Source: Rhodobiaceae bacterium UBA4490
GTDB lineage: Bacteria; Pseudomonadota; Alphaproteobacteria; Parvibaculales; Parvibaculaceae
Assembly (NCBI GenBank): GCA_002389665.1
Contig: DGNO01000006.1
Location: 156,525-220,524, forward strand
DNA: 64,000 nt
Direction of reading: 5' to 3'
Shown here: in pieces, positions 45,809 through 53,907 of the stretch
How the letters are laid out: each line of letters starts with the position of its first letter
Numbering within the stretch: position 1 is the first letter of the stretch
Program-made: the position numbers and the translations under genes
Notes under the pieces: model-generated
Seen by the model: only the letters and a program-made list of their open reading frames with translations
What the model was told of the DNA's origin: nothing
Database searches by the model: none

Positions 45809-45832
45809 TAGATGCATTTAGTATGCATATTA
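45809..45832. promoter_or_regulatory. NsrR-type NO-responsive operator
   Basis: TAGATGCATTT, a central A, and GTATGCATATT form an 11-1-11 imperfect palindrome. It closely matches the NsrR consensus (AAGATGCATTT-N-AAATGCATCTT). It is placed 54-77 nt before nnrS and about 80 nt before the divergent CopD-like gene. No nsrR gene is in the window. Confidence 0.7.
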
Positions 45833-45911
45833 TATGCTTGTCTGCCAGGTACCAATTGCCGCAGGGTGAGCGGCGGAAAGTTCCTTAAAGACCAATGGAA
45901 GAAATGCGGGA

Positions 45912-46385
45912 ATGTTCGAGCAATTGACCTTGGCGCGGGCGCTGCATGTGCTGGCGCTCGTGCATTGGCTGGGCGGTGTCGCCATGGTGACGCTCGTCAT
46001 CCTGCCTGCCGTGCGGCGTTTCGCGCGCCCGGAAGACCGGCTACGGCTTTTCGAGGAAGTGGAAGGGCGTTTTTCGGGTCAGGCGAAAATTTCCGTCACG
46101 CTCGCCGGGCTCAGCGGTTTTTACATGACCTGGCTTCTGGGGGCCTGGGGCCGGTTTCTCGATCCTGCCTTCTGGTGGATGCATGCCATGGTGCTGGTCT
46201 GGGCGATCTTCACCTTCGTGCTTTTTATCGGCGAGCCGCTTTTCCTGCATGCCTGGTTCCATAGCAGGGCGGAAGCGGCGCCGGAGGCAACGTTCCGCCT
46301 CGTGCACAGGGCGCATATCGTGCTTTTGACGCTAAGCGCCGTCACCATCGGTGCGGCGGTGCTCGGGGCGCATGGGTTTCTTTGA
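45912..46385 (+). CDS. CopD-like integral membrane protein
   Basis: 157 residues with four membrane helices. Conserved histidines sit in ALHVLALVHWLGGVAMVTL (residues 10-28), WWMHAMVLVW and RLVHRAHIVLLTLSAV, a pattern of four-helix CopD/DUF2269-type proteins that may bind haem or copper. Function is not established. It is divergent from nnrS across the NsrR-like site, so it may belong to the NO response. Confidence 0.72.
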   Translation: MFEQLTLARALHVLALVHWLGGVAMVTLVILPAVRRFARPEDRLRLFEEVEGRFSGQAKISVTLAGLSGFYMTWLLGAWGRFLDPAFWWMHAMVLVWAIFTFVLFIGEPLFLHAWFHSRAEAAPEATFRLVHRAHIVLLTLSAVTIGAAVLGAHGFL

Positions 46386-46391
46386 GGGAGC

Positions 46392-46838
46392 CTAGCGCCC
46401 CATTGCATCCAGCATGTGCGATTTGTAGCGCAGATCGTAATGCAGAAAATGATCGAGCAGCCCGTCGCGAATGCGCAGCGCAAGTGTGCGCCGTCCTTCA
46501 TTGGCGCTGGGCGGCAGCGCGGTGAAGGTCTCGAACATCATGTCGCTTTCTTTTTCAAGGCGCCGGTGTTCGCGCGCATGGGTCTCGAGCCCGGCATATT
46601 TGCGCCGCGCCATCAGTGTTTCTTCGTGAGCGTAATGAGCTTTGTGATGGGTGATGACGGCGGCAAGGCGTGCGGTAAGCGCCGCGCGTTCTTCTTCATC
46701 AGCCGGTACTTGTTCCAGACAGTCCATCAGCTCGTTCAGTTCCGTGAAAAGCTGCTTGTGCTCTTTATCGAGCTCGCGAATCCCCATCTCGAAACTGTCG
46801 AGCCAGAGAAGTTTTGGAGCGGTGCGTGTCATATCCAT
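46392..46838 (-). CDS. Bacteriohemerythrin
   Basis: 148 residues, a di-iron oxygen-binding four-helix bundle. All usual ligands can be placed: His27 (LDKEHKQL), His68 and Glu72 (HxxxE in AHYAHEETLM), His87 and His91 (THAREH), His130 and Asp135 (DHFLHYD). Hemerythrins bind O2 and some react with NO, which suits the neighbourhood. The longest reading starts with a TTG overlapping the acyl-CoA dehydrogenase stop; I use ATG 46838, but ATG 46832 or the TTG at 46871 remain possible. Confidence 0.87.
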   Translation of the reverse strand: MDMTRTAPKLLWLDSFEMGIRELDKEHKQLFTELNELMDCLEQVPADEEERAALTARLAAVITHHKAHYAHEETLMARRKYAGLETHAREHRRLEKESDMMFETFTALPPSANEGRRTLALRIRDGLLDHFLHYDLRYKSHMLDAMGR

Positions 46839-46867
46839 TGCATCTTGCTTTCGCTTGCGGGCCTCGC

Positions 46868-48079
46868 TCAAACGGCTTTACCGAGCCCAAGGACGCTTGC
46901 TGCCAGAATGTTACGCTGTACTTCGTTCGTGCCCGAATAAATGCTCGCCGCGCGGGTGGCGAAATATTTCGCGCCGGCATGGGCAAGCGGCGGCGCGGTC
47001 GCCGTTTCTTTCAAAATTTCTTCCGGCCCGAGCGCCTCAAGTCCGCCGGGACCTGCAAGATCGAGATAAAGCGCGCTCAGCTTTTGATGCAGCTCGGTTG
47101 CGAGCAGTTTCATCATCGAGGAATTAAGCGCGCCGGGCTGCTCCATATTGGCGGCTTCCTCGGCCCGCTCCAATGCGTCGAGCCCGATCTCGGCTTCCGC
47201 GAAAGCACCCGCAAAGTCCTTCTCCAGCCCATCCCGCGCCGCAAGTTCCTTGGCAAGGCGGTAAGTGCGGCGCAGAAGGCCCGTCGTTGTATTGCTCTTG
47301 CGGGCATATTGCATGAGCCGCTTGGCAACGAGCCAGCCTTCGTTTTCCTCGCCCACGCGCTCGCAAACGGGCACGCGCACGTCGGTGAAATGCACTTCGT
47401 TGAATTCCGGCTCCCCGGAGAGTGTCTGGATAGGACGGATCTCGATGCCGGGGCTTTTCATATCGATCAGCAGGAAGGTGATGCCTTCCTGCGGCTTGCC
47501 GATAGAAGCGGTGCGCACCAGCGCGAACATATGGGTGGCGAGATGCGCGCCCGTCGTCCAGATCTTCGTGCCGTTTAGAATATAGGCATCACCCTCGCGC
47601 ACCGCTTTCATCGAAAGCGCGGCAAGGTCGGAGCCAGCGCCCGCCTCCGAATAGCCCTGACACCAAAGATGCGCGCCGCTCAGGATCGGTTCCAGATAGC
47701 GCGCCCGCTGCGCCTCGCTGCCCATTTCGATAAGAAGCGGGCCGACATTGCGCAGGCCGCCGGCAAAAAGTACCGGCGCATCGCGCTCGGCGCACTCGCG
47801 CTCGAACAGCATCCGCTGGCGCGCATCCCAGCCCGTGCCGCCATGGGCTTTCGGCCAGGCAGGGGCGATCCAGCCTTTTTCATAAAGACGTTTGTGCCAG
47901 AGACGGCAGGCCTCGATATCTGAATGGGTGCCGGTTGTCGCCCGGCCTGCGGCGCGCAAATCCTCCGTTAACGCCTCATCAAGAAAAGCGCGCACCTCAC
48001 GCAGAAACGCCGCATCGCCGCTCTCTTTTTTGAGCGCGGCTGCAGGGGCGGCTGTTTTATGGGCGCCGTCAAAGGCCAT
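46868..48079 (-). CDS. Acyl-CoA dehydrogenase family protein
   Basis: 403 residues. FAD-dependent oxidation of an acyl-CoA. Typical parts are WHKRLYEKGWIAPAWPKAHGG near residue 65, the flavin loop WCQGYSEAGAGSDLAALSMKA near residue 140, NGTKIWTTGAHLATH, and the C-terminal IYSGTNEVQRNILAASVLGLG. The substrate is not evident. It is out of place between nirK and hemerythrin genes; it may simply have been caught in the insertion. ATG 48079 is chosen as the point where family similarity starts; an in-frame ATG at 48106 is possible. Confidence 0.88.
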   Translation of the reverse strand: MAFDGAHKTAAPAAALKKESGDAAFLREVRAFLDEALTEDLRAAGRATTGTHSDIEACRLWHKRLYEKGWIAPAWPKAHGGTGWDARQRMLFERECAERDAPVLFAGGLRNVGPLLIEMGSEAQRARYLEPILSGAHLWCQGYSEAGAGSDLAALSMKAVREGDAYILNGTKIWTTGAHLATHMFALVRTASIGKPQEGITFLLIDMKSPGIEIRPIQTLSGEPEFNEVHFTDVRVPVCERVGEENEGWLVAKRLMQYARKSNTTTGLLRRTYRLAKELAARDGLEKDFAGAFAEAEIGLDALERAEEAANMEQPGALNSSMMKLLATELHQKLSALYLDLAGPGGLEALGPEEILKETATAPPLAHAGAKYFATRAASIYSGTNEVQRNILAASVLGLGKAV

Positions 48080-48153
48080 CTTCAAGGTTCCGTGTTGCAA
48101 TCCCATAATTGCCAATTTAGGCAAACGGCAAATTTCCGCCATGACGTGAATCA

Positions 48154-48185
48154 ATAACCCCGGCGGTTTGTGCCGCCGGGGTTAT
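48154..48185. terminator. Strong hairpin after nirK
   Basis: ATAACCCCGGCGG (48154-48166) and CCGCCGGGGTTAT (48173-48185) make a perfect 13-bp stem with a 6-nt loop, 7 nt past the nirK stop codon. There is no long T-run on either strand, so it may end or stabilise the nirK transcript. Confidence 0.7.
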
Positions 48186-48191
48186 CTTTGC

Positions 48192-49232
48192 TTAGTCGGC
48201 CATCGCCTGTTTTTGCGGCAGGCTTTCGCGGAAGATCTCGGGGTTTTCCTCACCTTCCACGTTGATGTGTCCCGCAAGCCCCTTCTCGACCCGGCTCAGC
48301 GCGTGGTCGACCAGGAGATAGGTGCCCGGCACCTCGAAGCTGAGATCGGTGATCGTCGCTCCGCCCGGCGCTACGGTGACGGTCTGCACATCTTCGGTAT
48401 GGGCCTTCACGCCGCCCATATCGTAGACCTTATCGAAGATCTCGCCGATCACATGGAAGCTGGAGGTCTTGTTCGGGCCGCCCACACCGAAATAGATGCG
48501 CGCGGTTTCCCCGACTTTCGCCTGCAAGGGCTTGTCTTTGATCAGGCCGCCCACCTTGCCGTTGAAGACATAGTGCGTGGGAAGCTCGTCGATCAGCCGT
48601 TCATAGCTTTCCGTCAGTTCGCCCTTCGTACCGATGGGCTCGACCGTGTAAAGCTCGCCCTGCATCACATAGAACTCGCGGTCGACTGCCGGCAGCCCTT
48701 CTTCCGGCTCCACCAGGATCATCCCATACATGCCGTTGGCGATATGCTGGGCAACGGTCGGTGTGGCGCAGTGATAGACATAAAGGCCGGGCTTCATGGC
48801 TTTGAAGGAGAAGGACTTCGTCTCGCCGGGCATGGCAAGCGTTGCATGCGCGCCGCCGCCGGGGCCCGTCACAGCATGAAAGTCGACATTGTGCTGCAGC
48901 CAGCTTTCTTCATTGTTGGTCAGCGTCACTTCCACCGTGTCGCCCACCCGCGCGCGGATCATCGGGCCAGGCACCTGATTGTTGAAGGTCCAGAAGCGGT
49001 AGTCGCTCCCGTCATTCAACTTGGCGACGCGTTCGATCGTCTCCAGCGTGACCTGAATGGTTGCAGGTTCGTTGCGGGCGATGGGGGCGGGCACTTCGGC
49101 AGGGTCGCGCGTGATGCTCACCTCTTCGGCATTTGCCATCCCCGCCCATCCGGTCATGCCCGTCAGGATCAGAGCGGCTCCGGTGCCAAGCAATGTTTTG
49201 CCAAGCGGTGTTTTTCCAAGCAGCGGTTTCAT
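48192..49232 (-). CDS. nirK: Copper-containing nitrite reductase NirK
   Basis: 346 residues. It reduces nitrite to NO in the periplasm. A signal peptide ends about ANA (residue 35). Type 1 copper ligands are His114, Cys155, His163, Met168 (HCATPTVAQHIANGM); type 2 copper ligands are His119, His154 and His310; catalytic Asp117 (NVDFHA) and His260 (SSFHVIGEIFD) are intact. This is a two-domain class I enzyme. GAGGAG precedes the ATG. A TTGCG-N4-GACAA box is centred 112 nt upstream and pseudoazurin, its likely electron donor, is encoded next door. Confidence 0.97.
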   Translation of the reverse strand: MKPLLGKTPLGKTLLGTGAALILTGMTGWAGMANAEEVSITRDPAEVPAPIARNEPATIQVTLETIERVAKLNDGSDYRFWTFNNQVPGPMIRARVGDTVEVTLTNNEESWLQHNVDFHAVTGPGGGAHATLAMPGETKSFSFKAMKPGLYVYHCATPTVAQHIANGMYGMILVEPEEGLPAVDREFYVMQGELYTVEPIGTKGELTESYERLIDELPTHYVFNGKVGGLIKDKPLQAKVGETARIYFGVGGPNKTSSFHVIGEIFDKVYDMGGVKAHTEDVQTVTVAPGGATITDLSFEVPGTYLLVDHALSRVEKGLAGHINVEGEENPEIFRESLPQKQAMAD

Positions 49233-49337
49233 CGTTTCAACTCCTCATCTAGCTCGGTCATACAGCTGGCGGCGGCTCATTTACCGGGTCGTCGTCGCTG
49301 ATTGAGGCCACTATGAGGGAAGATTGGAGAGGCTTAT

Positions 49338-49351
49338 TTGCGCCCCGACAA
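49338..49351 (-). promoter_or_regulatory. NnrR/Dnr-type box upstream of nirK
   Basis: TTGCG-CCCC-GACAA, an FNR-superfamily inverted repeat of the NO-responsive NnrR type. Flanking bases are identical to the second box at 49993-50006 (TTTGCG...GACAAAG). It is centred about 112 nt before the nirK ATG. Confidence 0.7.
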
Positions 49352-49399
49352 AGAGGCATTGCATTCAGAGGCGGTGCGTCACTTTGTCCGTAGGCAGAT

Positions 49400-49432
49400 A
49401 AAGAAACGGCCCGCCGGGAGAAGCGGGCCGTT
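49400..49432 (-). terminator. Rho-independent terminator of the pseudoazurin gene
   Basis: AACGGCCCGC (49405-49414) and GCGGGCCGTT (49423-49432) form a 10-bp stem with an 8-nt loop, followed on the minus strand by TCTTTATC. It lies 40 nt past the stop codon and insulates nirK. Confidence 0.78.
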
Positions 49433-49471
49433 GAGCCTTCATTAAGCAGGAGGAGGTGCTTGACGAAGGAG

Positions 49472-49909
49472 TTAGTTTTTCAGTGCGGCAAAAAGCGCCT
49501 CGAAGCGGTCTGCGGCCCTGCCGCGCTGTTTAACGGCTTCGGCTTCTTTAAGGTTGGCGGAGGGATCGCCCACCACGACAAGTCCGACCATGCCCATGCC
49601 GTAATGGGGCATGCAGTCATAGCCATAGACGCCTTCCTTCTCGAAGGTAACGGCGATCTCTTTGCCGATGCCGCCTTTGAAAGGCTCGGCACCTTCCGGC
49701 AGCATGCCGGGGCGCGACTGCGCGTTGTGGCCGGGATTGGTGGGCACGAAACGCACCGTGTCGCCGGGCGCGACTTTCACCAGCGCCGGTTCGAAGACCA
49801 TCATGCCGGCTTCGCCCTTGTTGAGCATTTTCACTTCCACCTCGGCGGCCTGCGCGGGGGCAGTGAGAGCCAGAATGGCCATGGCGGCACGGAAAGCGGT
49901 TTTCATCAT
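49472..49909 (-). CDS. Pseudoazurin (blue copper electron carrier)
   Basis: 145 residues. A signal peptide ends at APAQA (residue 21). Type 1 copper ligands His61 (NPGHNAQS), Cys99, His102 and Met107 (YDCMPHYGMGM) match the spacing of characterised pseudoazurins (40/78/81/86 in mature numbering). It donates electrons to NirK in the periplasm. AAAGGAG is well placed before the ATG. It has its own terminator and shares a Dnr-type box with the divergent regulator gene. Confidence 0.95.
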   Translation of the reverse strand: MMKTAFRAAMAILALTAPAQAAEVEVKMLNKGEAGMMVFEPALVKVAPGDTVRFVPTNPGHNAQSRPGMLPEGAEPFKGGIGKEIAVTFEKEGVYGYDCMPHYGMGMVGLVVVGDPSANLKEAEAVKQRGRAADRFEALFAALKN

Positions 49910-49992
49910 CTAAATTCTCCTTTGCAAGGCAGGCAGCGGTTGAATGCGGCCCCGACTTGAGGCGAAGATAGAAAGCCTTGGTTCTTCCGTCT

Positions 49993-50006
49993 TTGCGGGC
50001 GGACAA
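49993..50006. promoter_or_regulatory. NnrR/Dnr-type box between pseudoazurin and the regulator
   Basis: TTGCG-GGCG-GACAA, same half-sites as the nirK box. It lies 84-97 nt before pseudoazurin and 64-77 nt before the regulator ATG, so it could serve both directions and give autoregulation. Confidence 0.7.
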
Positions 50007-50069
50007 AGAACCGGCAGATTGCCGGGCACCGCAAAATTCGTGGAGCCTTCACTGGGGAGAGGCGTGCTT

Positions 50070-50786
50070 ATGCCCACGCAGGAAAAACAGCTCGATCCGG
50101 CGCTGCTCGATGCGGTGGACGTGTTCGGTAATCTCGATCCTGCCGGCAAGGATGAGGCGCTCGCCGCTGCTCATTGGCGCAAGCTTGAAACGGGCGAGCG
50201 CGCGTTCGAGCAGGATCAGGAAGCCGATGCTTTTTATGTGCTTTCCGCCGGGCGGCTGAAAGTCACGCAGATCACGCCCGAGGGGCAGGAAATCATCATC
50301 CGCTATATCGGCCCGAAGGAAATGTTCGGCTGCGTCGCCGTTTGCGGCGGGCTGACTTATCCGGGCACCGCAACGGCTGTCACCGATTCCTGGGCACTCG
50401 GCTGGACGCGCGCCACTATCGGCGAGCTGGCGCAGACCTATCCCGGCATTGCGCTCAACGCCATGCGCACCATGGGCGGGCGTTTGCAGGACACCCAGTC
50501 GCGCCTGCGCGAAATGCAAACGGAGCGGGTGGAGCGGCGCATCGCCCATGGCATTGCCCGGCTCGTGGCGCAGGCGGGCCGGCGCGTGGAGGGCGGCATT
50601 CTGATCGACTTTCCCGTCTCCCGGCAGGATATTGCCGAGTTAACGGGCACGACGCTTCACACCGTCTCGCGCACGCTTTCCGCCTGGCAAGAACGCGGCG
50701 TCGTCGAGCTGGGCCGCCAGAAACTGACCGTGCGCGACCCGCATGCGCTTGTCGTCATTGCCGAAGACCTGCCCCTTAAAGAGTGA
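50070..50786 (+). CDS. nnrR: Crp/Fnr-family regulator, NnrR/Dnr-like
   Basis: 238 residues. The N-terminal cyclic-nucleotide-binding fold has GERAFEQDQEADAFYVLSAGRLKV and EIIIRYIGPKEMFG; there is no N-terminal cysteine cluster as in FNR, which points to the Dnr/NnrR group. The C-terminal helix-turn-helix is VSRQDIAELTGTTLHTVSRTLSAW (spread over 190-215) with recognition helix TLHTVSRTL. ATG 50070 is used; a GTG at 50064 is possible. It is the likely NO-responsive activator of nirK and pseudoazurin, and possibly norZ. Confidence 0.87.
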   Translation: MPTQEKQLDPALLDAVDVFGNLDPAGKDEALAAAHWRKLETGERAFEQDQEADAFYVLSAGRLKVTQITPEGQEIIIRYIGPKEMFGCVAVCGGLTYPGTATAVTDSWALGWTRATIGELAQTYPGIALNAMRTMGGRLQDTQSRLREMQTERVERRIAHGIARLVAQAGRRVEGGILIDFPVSRQDIAELTGTTLHTVSRTLSAWQERGVVELGRQKLTVRDPHALVVIAEDLPLKE

Positions 50787-50871
50787 TTCCCGCCAGAGCT
50801 TGCGCGCGCGCAAAGACGCCCGCTCCTGCCCGCCTCATACTTCTACGGCAGCTGGGGGAAGGAGTGCTCTC

Positions 50872-51102
50872 ATGGACGGACATCTCAAGGAAACGGAGTT
50901 TCAGGACGCGGGGCTGACCGCGCAAAGTATCGTGGGCGAGGTGATGCGGCTGCATCCGGCCACCCTGCCCGTTTTTCTGCGCCGGCATATGCATTGCCCC
51001 GGCTGCCCCATGGCGCCTTTCATGACGCTGGCCGAGGCGGCGGAAAATTACCGCACCGATCTCAAAGCCCTGCTTGCCGAGCTGAATGCCGTCTGCCGTT
51101 AG
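50872..51102 (+). CDS. DUF1858 redox-disulfide domain protein
   Basis: 76 residues. The whole protein is a DUF1858 helical domain with the invariant HMHCPGCPMAPFMTLAEAA motif (two Cys in CPGCP). This domain is described as hybrid-cluster-protein-associated and is also found fused to di-iron repair proteins, all tied to NO or nitrosative stress. AAGGAG precedes the ATG. It lies 85 nt downstream of the nnrR-like gene and is probably in its operon. Confidence 0.85.
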   Translation: MDGHLKETEFQDAGLTAQSIVGEVMRLHPATLPVFLRRHMHCPGCPMAPFMTLAEAAENYRTDLKALLAELNAVCR

Positions 51103-51209
51103 CTTCTCCCAACTCCCGCCGCAATTTGCACTATGCTACGCTTGCCGGGGCCGCAAGGCTCCGGAGCGGGGATGATTCGCGGGCAATTTAGCGGAGTGTG
51201 AAACAGGCA

Positions 51210-51851
51210 ATGGCAGGAAGCGGGCACGCATTTTCTTCTCCCTCATTTTTTCTTCGGGCAGCGCTTTTGGCGATGCTGGGTTTCGGCCTTGCCGGCTGCA
51301 CGGTGACGGGCACGGTAATCGGTGCGGGCGCAGCGGCCGGCATTGGCGCCTCACAGGAGCGCGGGCTGGAAGCGGCGGCCGACGATCTTTCCATACAGGT
51401 TGAGATCAACCGCCGCCTGCTCGCCGAAGACGACAAGCTCTTTTCCCGTGTCTCGACGCAGGTGAGCGAAGGGCGCGTGCTGCTCACCGGCGTCGTGGAC
51501 AAACCGGAAGAGCGGGTGGAGGCGGTGCGCATCGCCTGGAGCGTCAAGGCCGTGCGCGAAGTGATCAGCGAAATCCGCATCGAGGAAGGCGCGGGCCTTG
51601 TGCAGGCGGCAAAAGACACGCTGATTTCCTCCAAGCTGCGCTCGCAGATCATGCGCGACACCGACATCGTGGCGATCAATTACTCCATCGAAACGGTGCG
51701 CGGCTGGGTCTATCTGATGGGCATTGCGCAGGATCAGCGCGAGCTGACCCGCGTGATTAACCATGCCCGCGATATCTCGGGTGTGCGCAACATCATAAGC
51801 CATGTACAATTGAAGGACGATCCGGACCGGCGCGCGGCGCTTGAGGAGTAG
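51210..51851 (+). CDS. BON-domain lipoprotein
   Basis: 213 residues. The signal ends GFGLAGC (lipidated Cys near residue 30), followed by a Gly/Ala-rich segment and two BON domains (about 65-130 and 140-205) with RVLLTGVVDKPEERVEA and GWVYLMGIAQDQRELTRVINHA. Similar two-BON lipoproteins (DolP/OsmY type) sit in the outer membrane and support envelope integrity. ATG 51210 is favoured; a GTG at 51198 is too close to its ribosome site. This gene and the next may mark the return to conserved synteny. Confidence 0.87.
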   Translation: MAGSGHAFSSPSFFLRAALLAMLGFGLAGCTVTGTVIGAGAAAGIGASQERGLEAAADDLSIQVEINRRLLAEDDKLFSRVSTQVSEGRVLLTGVVDKPEERVEAVRIAWSVKAVREVISEIRIEEGAGLVQAAKDTLISSKLRSQIMRDTDIVAINYSIETVRGWVYLMGIAQDQRELTRVINHARDISGVRNIISHVQLKDDPDRRAALEE

Positions 51852-51937
51852 ATCAGGGTAAATGCCCGTCTGGCCGGAGCAGAAGTAGGACGAGTAAAGC
51901 GGCACGCCCCGGCGTGCCCGCGCTAAGGGAGCAGGCC

Positions 51938-52774
51938 ATGCATCGGGGCGAACTCAGGCAGGCATTGCTGGATTGGGGGCAAGAGCCCCGCGCCGATCTT
52001 CTGGCCGATGCCGCGCTCTGGCTGGGCGCGCTCGACCGGCCTGATGCCGACCTTGCCGCCTGCGAGCGCCATCTGCGCGACATTGCCGCCGCCGCCAAGG
52101 CCCGCTTCACGGGCCAGAGCTTTTCCGCCCGCGAAGGGGTGGAGGCGCTTTCGGAAATTCTCGGGCGCGGCTTTCATTATGAAGGCGACCGCGCGCAGTA
52201 TGACGCCCCGGAAAACGCCAATCTTGTGGATGTTATTACCCGCCGCAAGGGCCTGCCCGTGGCGCTCGGCATTCTTTATCTCCATGCGGGCCACGCCGCG
52301 GGCCTCGATATTACGGGGCTGAATTTCCCGGCGCATTTTGTCCTGCGCCTGGAAGCGGCAGGGGAAATGGCGATCCTCGATCCCTTCAATAAAGGCGCGG
52401 AAATGAGCGCCCGCGATCTGCGCCTTCTGCTGGAACAGGCGATGGGCCCCGGCGCCCGGCTCGACCCCGATTATTATCAGCCGGTCACGCCGCGCCTGGT
52501 TTTGTTACGGCTCCAGAACAATCTTCTCACCCGCGCCCTCCAGGCCGGGGATGAGGAAAAAGGCGCCGAATATCTCGCCCGCATGAGCTGGATCGCGCCC
52601 GATGAGGCCGCCATCCGCTACGATCTCGGCAAGCTCCACACCCGCCTTGCCCGCTACGGCGATGCGCTGGAGGATTTCCGCCAAACGATCGATCTTGCCC
52701 GCGCCCAGGACAATTGGACGCTCGCCACCGAGGCCGCGCAAATCCTCGAGCGGCTGCGCAAGAAGCTGAACTGA
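51938..52774 (+). CDS. SirB1-family protein (transglutaminase-like fold with TPR-like tail)
   Basis: 278 residues. The SirB1 domain is recognised by YDAPENANLVDVITRRKGLPVALGILYLHAG (spread over 95-125) and GLNFPAHFVLRLE near residue 133. The C-terminal 80 residues have a TPR-like helical pair (AIRYDLGKLHTRLARYGDALEDF). The molecular function is not established. ATG 51938 with GGGAG upstream is preferred to the GTG at 51914. Confidence 0.87.
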   Translation: MHRGELRQALLDWGQEPRADLLADAALWLGALDRPDADLAACERHLRDIAAAAKARFTGQSFSAREGVEALSEILGRGFHYEGDRAQYDAPENANLVDVITRRKGLPVALGILYLHAGHAAGLDITGLNFPAHFVLRLEAAGEMAILDPFNKGAEMSARDLRLLLEQAMGPGARLDPDYYQPVTPRLVLLRLQNNLLTRALQAGDEEKGAEYLARMSWIAPDEAAIRYDLGKLHTRLARYGDALEDFRQTIDLARAQDNWTLATEAAQILERLRKKLN

Positions 52775-52922
52775 GCCGGTTCTTTGTTTCCGCCGGATTT
52801 TGCCCCGCCGGATTTTGTGAGCGCCCAAGCGCCTTGCATCCGGGCGCGCCCGTCGCCATCTTGTGCGCCACTGCATTCCGGCAAACCGCCCGCGCGGCTG
52901 AAAGAAAAGAAGGCGACGGATC

Positions 52923-53861
52923 ATGGGCTTGAAGACGGCCATCCAGATGGACCCCATTGCGGGGATCGACATTAACGGCGATTCCACCTTCGCCCTGGCG
53001 TTGGAAGCGCAGGCCCGCGGCCACGCGCTCTTCTATTACGAGCCCCATCAGCTTTCCATGCGCGACGGGCGGGTTTATGCCCGCATGGCGCAGCTTTCCG
53101 TGAAACGGGAAAAGGGCGCGCATTTCACCCTCGGCGAATTTGCCCCGCGTGATCTCACGGAGATGGACGTGGTGCTGATGCGCCAGGACCCGCCCTTCGA
53201 CATGAATTACATTTCCGCGACCCACATGCTGGAGCGCGTGCACCCCAAGACGCTGGTCGTCAACAATCCGCGCGAGGTGCGCAACGCGCCGGAAAAGCTC
53301 TTCGTGACGGAATTTCCGGGCGTCATGCCGCCCACCCTCATCACGCTCGATCAGGCCGAAATCCGCGCCTTCCGCGATGAGTTCAAGGACATCATCGTCA
53401 AGCCGCTTTACGGCAATGGCGGGGCGGGCGTCTTCCGCCTTTCCGAAGGTGATGAAAACCTCGCCTCGCTTCTGGAGCTTTTCGGCAATCTTTCCAACGA
53501 GCCGCTCATCGCCCAGCAATATCTGCCCGATGTGCGCAAGGGCGACAAACGCATCATCCTGGTGGACGGTGAGCCCGTCGGCGCCATCAACCGCGTGCCG
53601 GCCAAGGGCGAATCCCGCTCCAACATGCATGTGGGCGGGCGGCCGGAAAAAGCGGGCCTCACGAAGCGCGAACAGGAACTGTGCGAAATCATCGGCCCGG
53701 AATTGAAACGGCGCGGGCTGATCTTCGTTGGTATCGATGTGATCGGCGACTATCTCACTGAGATCAACGTAACGAGCCCGACCGGCATTCAGGAGATCGA
53801 CCGTTTCGACGGCTCCAACCTTGCCGGTCTTGTCTGGGACGCGATCGAGGAAAAGCGCTGA
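52923..53861 (+). CDS. gshB: Glutathione synthetase GshB
   Basis: 312 residues. It joins gamma-glutamylcysteine and glycine with ATP. The ATP-grasp fold is complete: N-terminal [20 protein letters not shown], then [14 protein letters not shown] near residue 84, [18 protein letters not shown] near residue 158, and the end [25 protein letters not shown] with metal ligands. In most relatives it follows yraN directly. A 148 nt leader separates it from the SirB1 gene. Confidence 0.96.
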   Translation: MGLKTAIQMDPIAGIDINGDSTFALALEAQARGHALFYYEPHQLSMRDGRVYARMAQLSVKREKGAHFTLGEFAPRDLTEMDVVLMRQDPPFDMNYISATHMLERVHPKTLVVNNPREVRNAPEKLFVTEFPGVMPPTLITLDQAEIRAFRDEFKDIIVKPLYGNGGAGVFRLSEGDENLASLLELFGNLSNEPLIAQQYLPDVRKGDKRIILVDGEPVGAINRVPAKGESRSNMHVGGRPEKAGLTKREQELCEIIGPELKRRGLIFVGIDVIGDYLTEINVTSPTGIQEIDRFDGSNLAGLVWDAIEEKR

Positions 53862-53907
53862 GCCGCTTGGCGCCCTCGCGTCTTCATTCAGGAGAAAGGA
53901 GGAAGCC

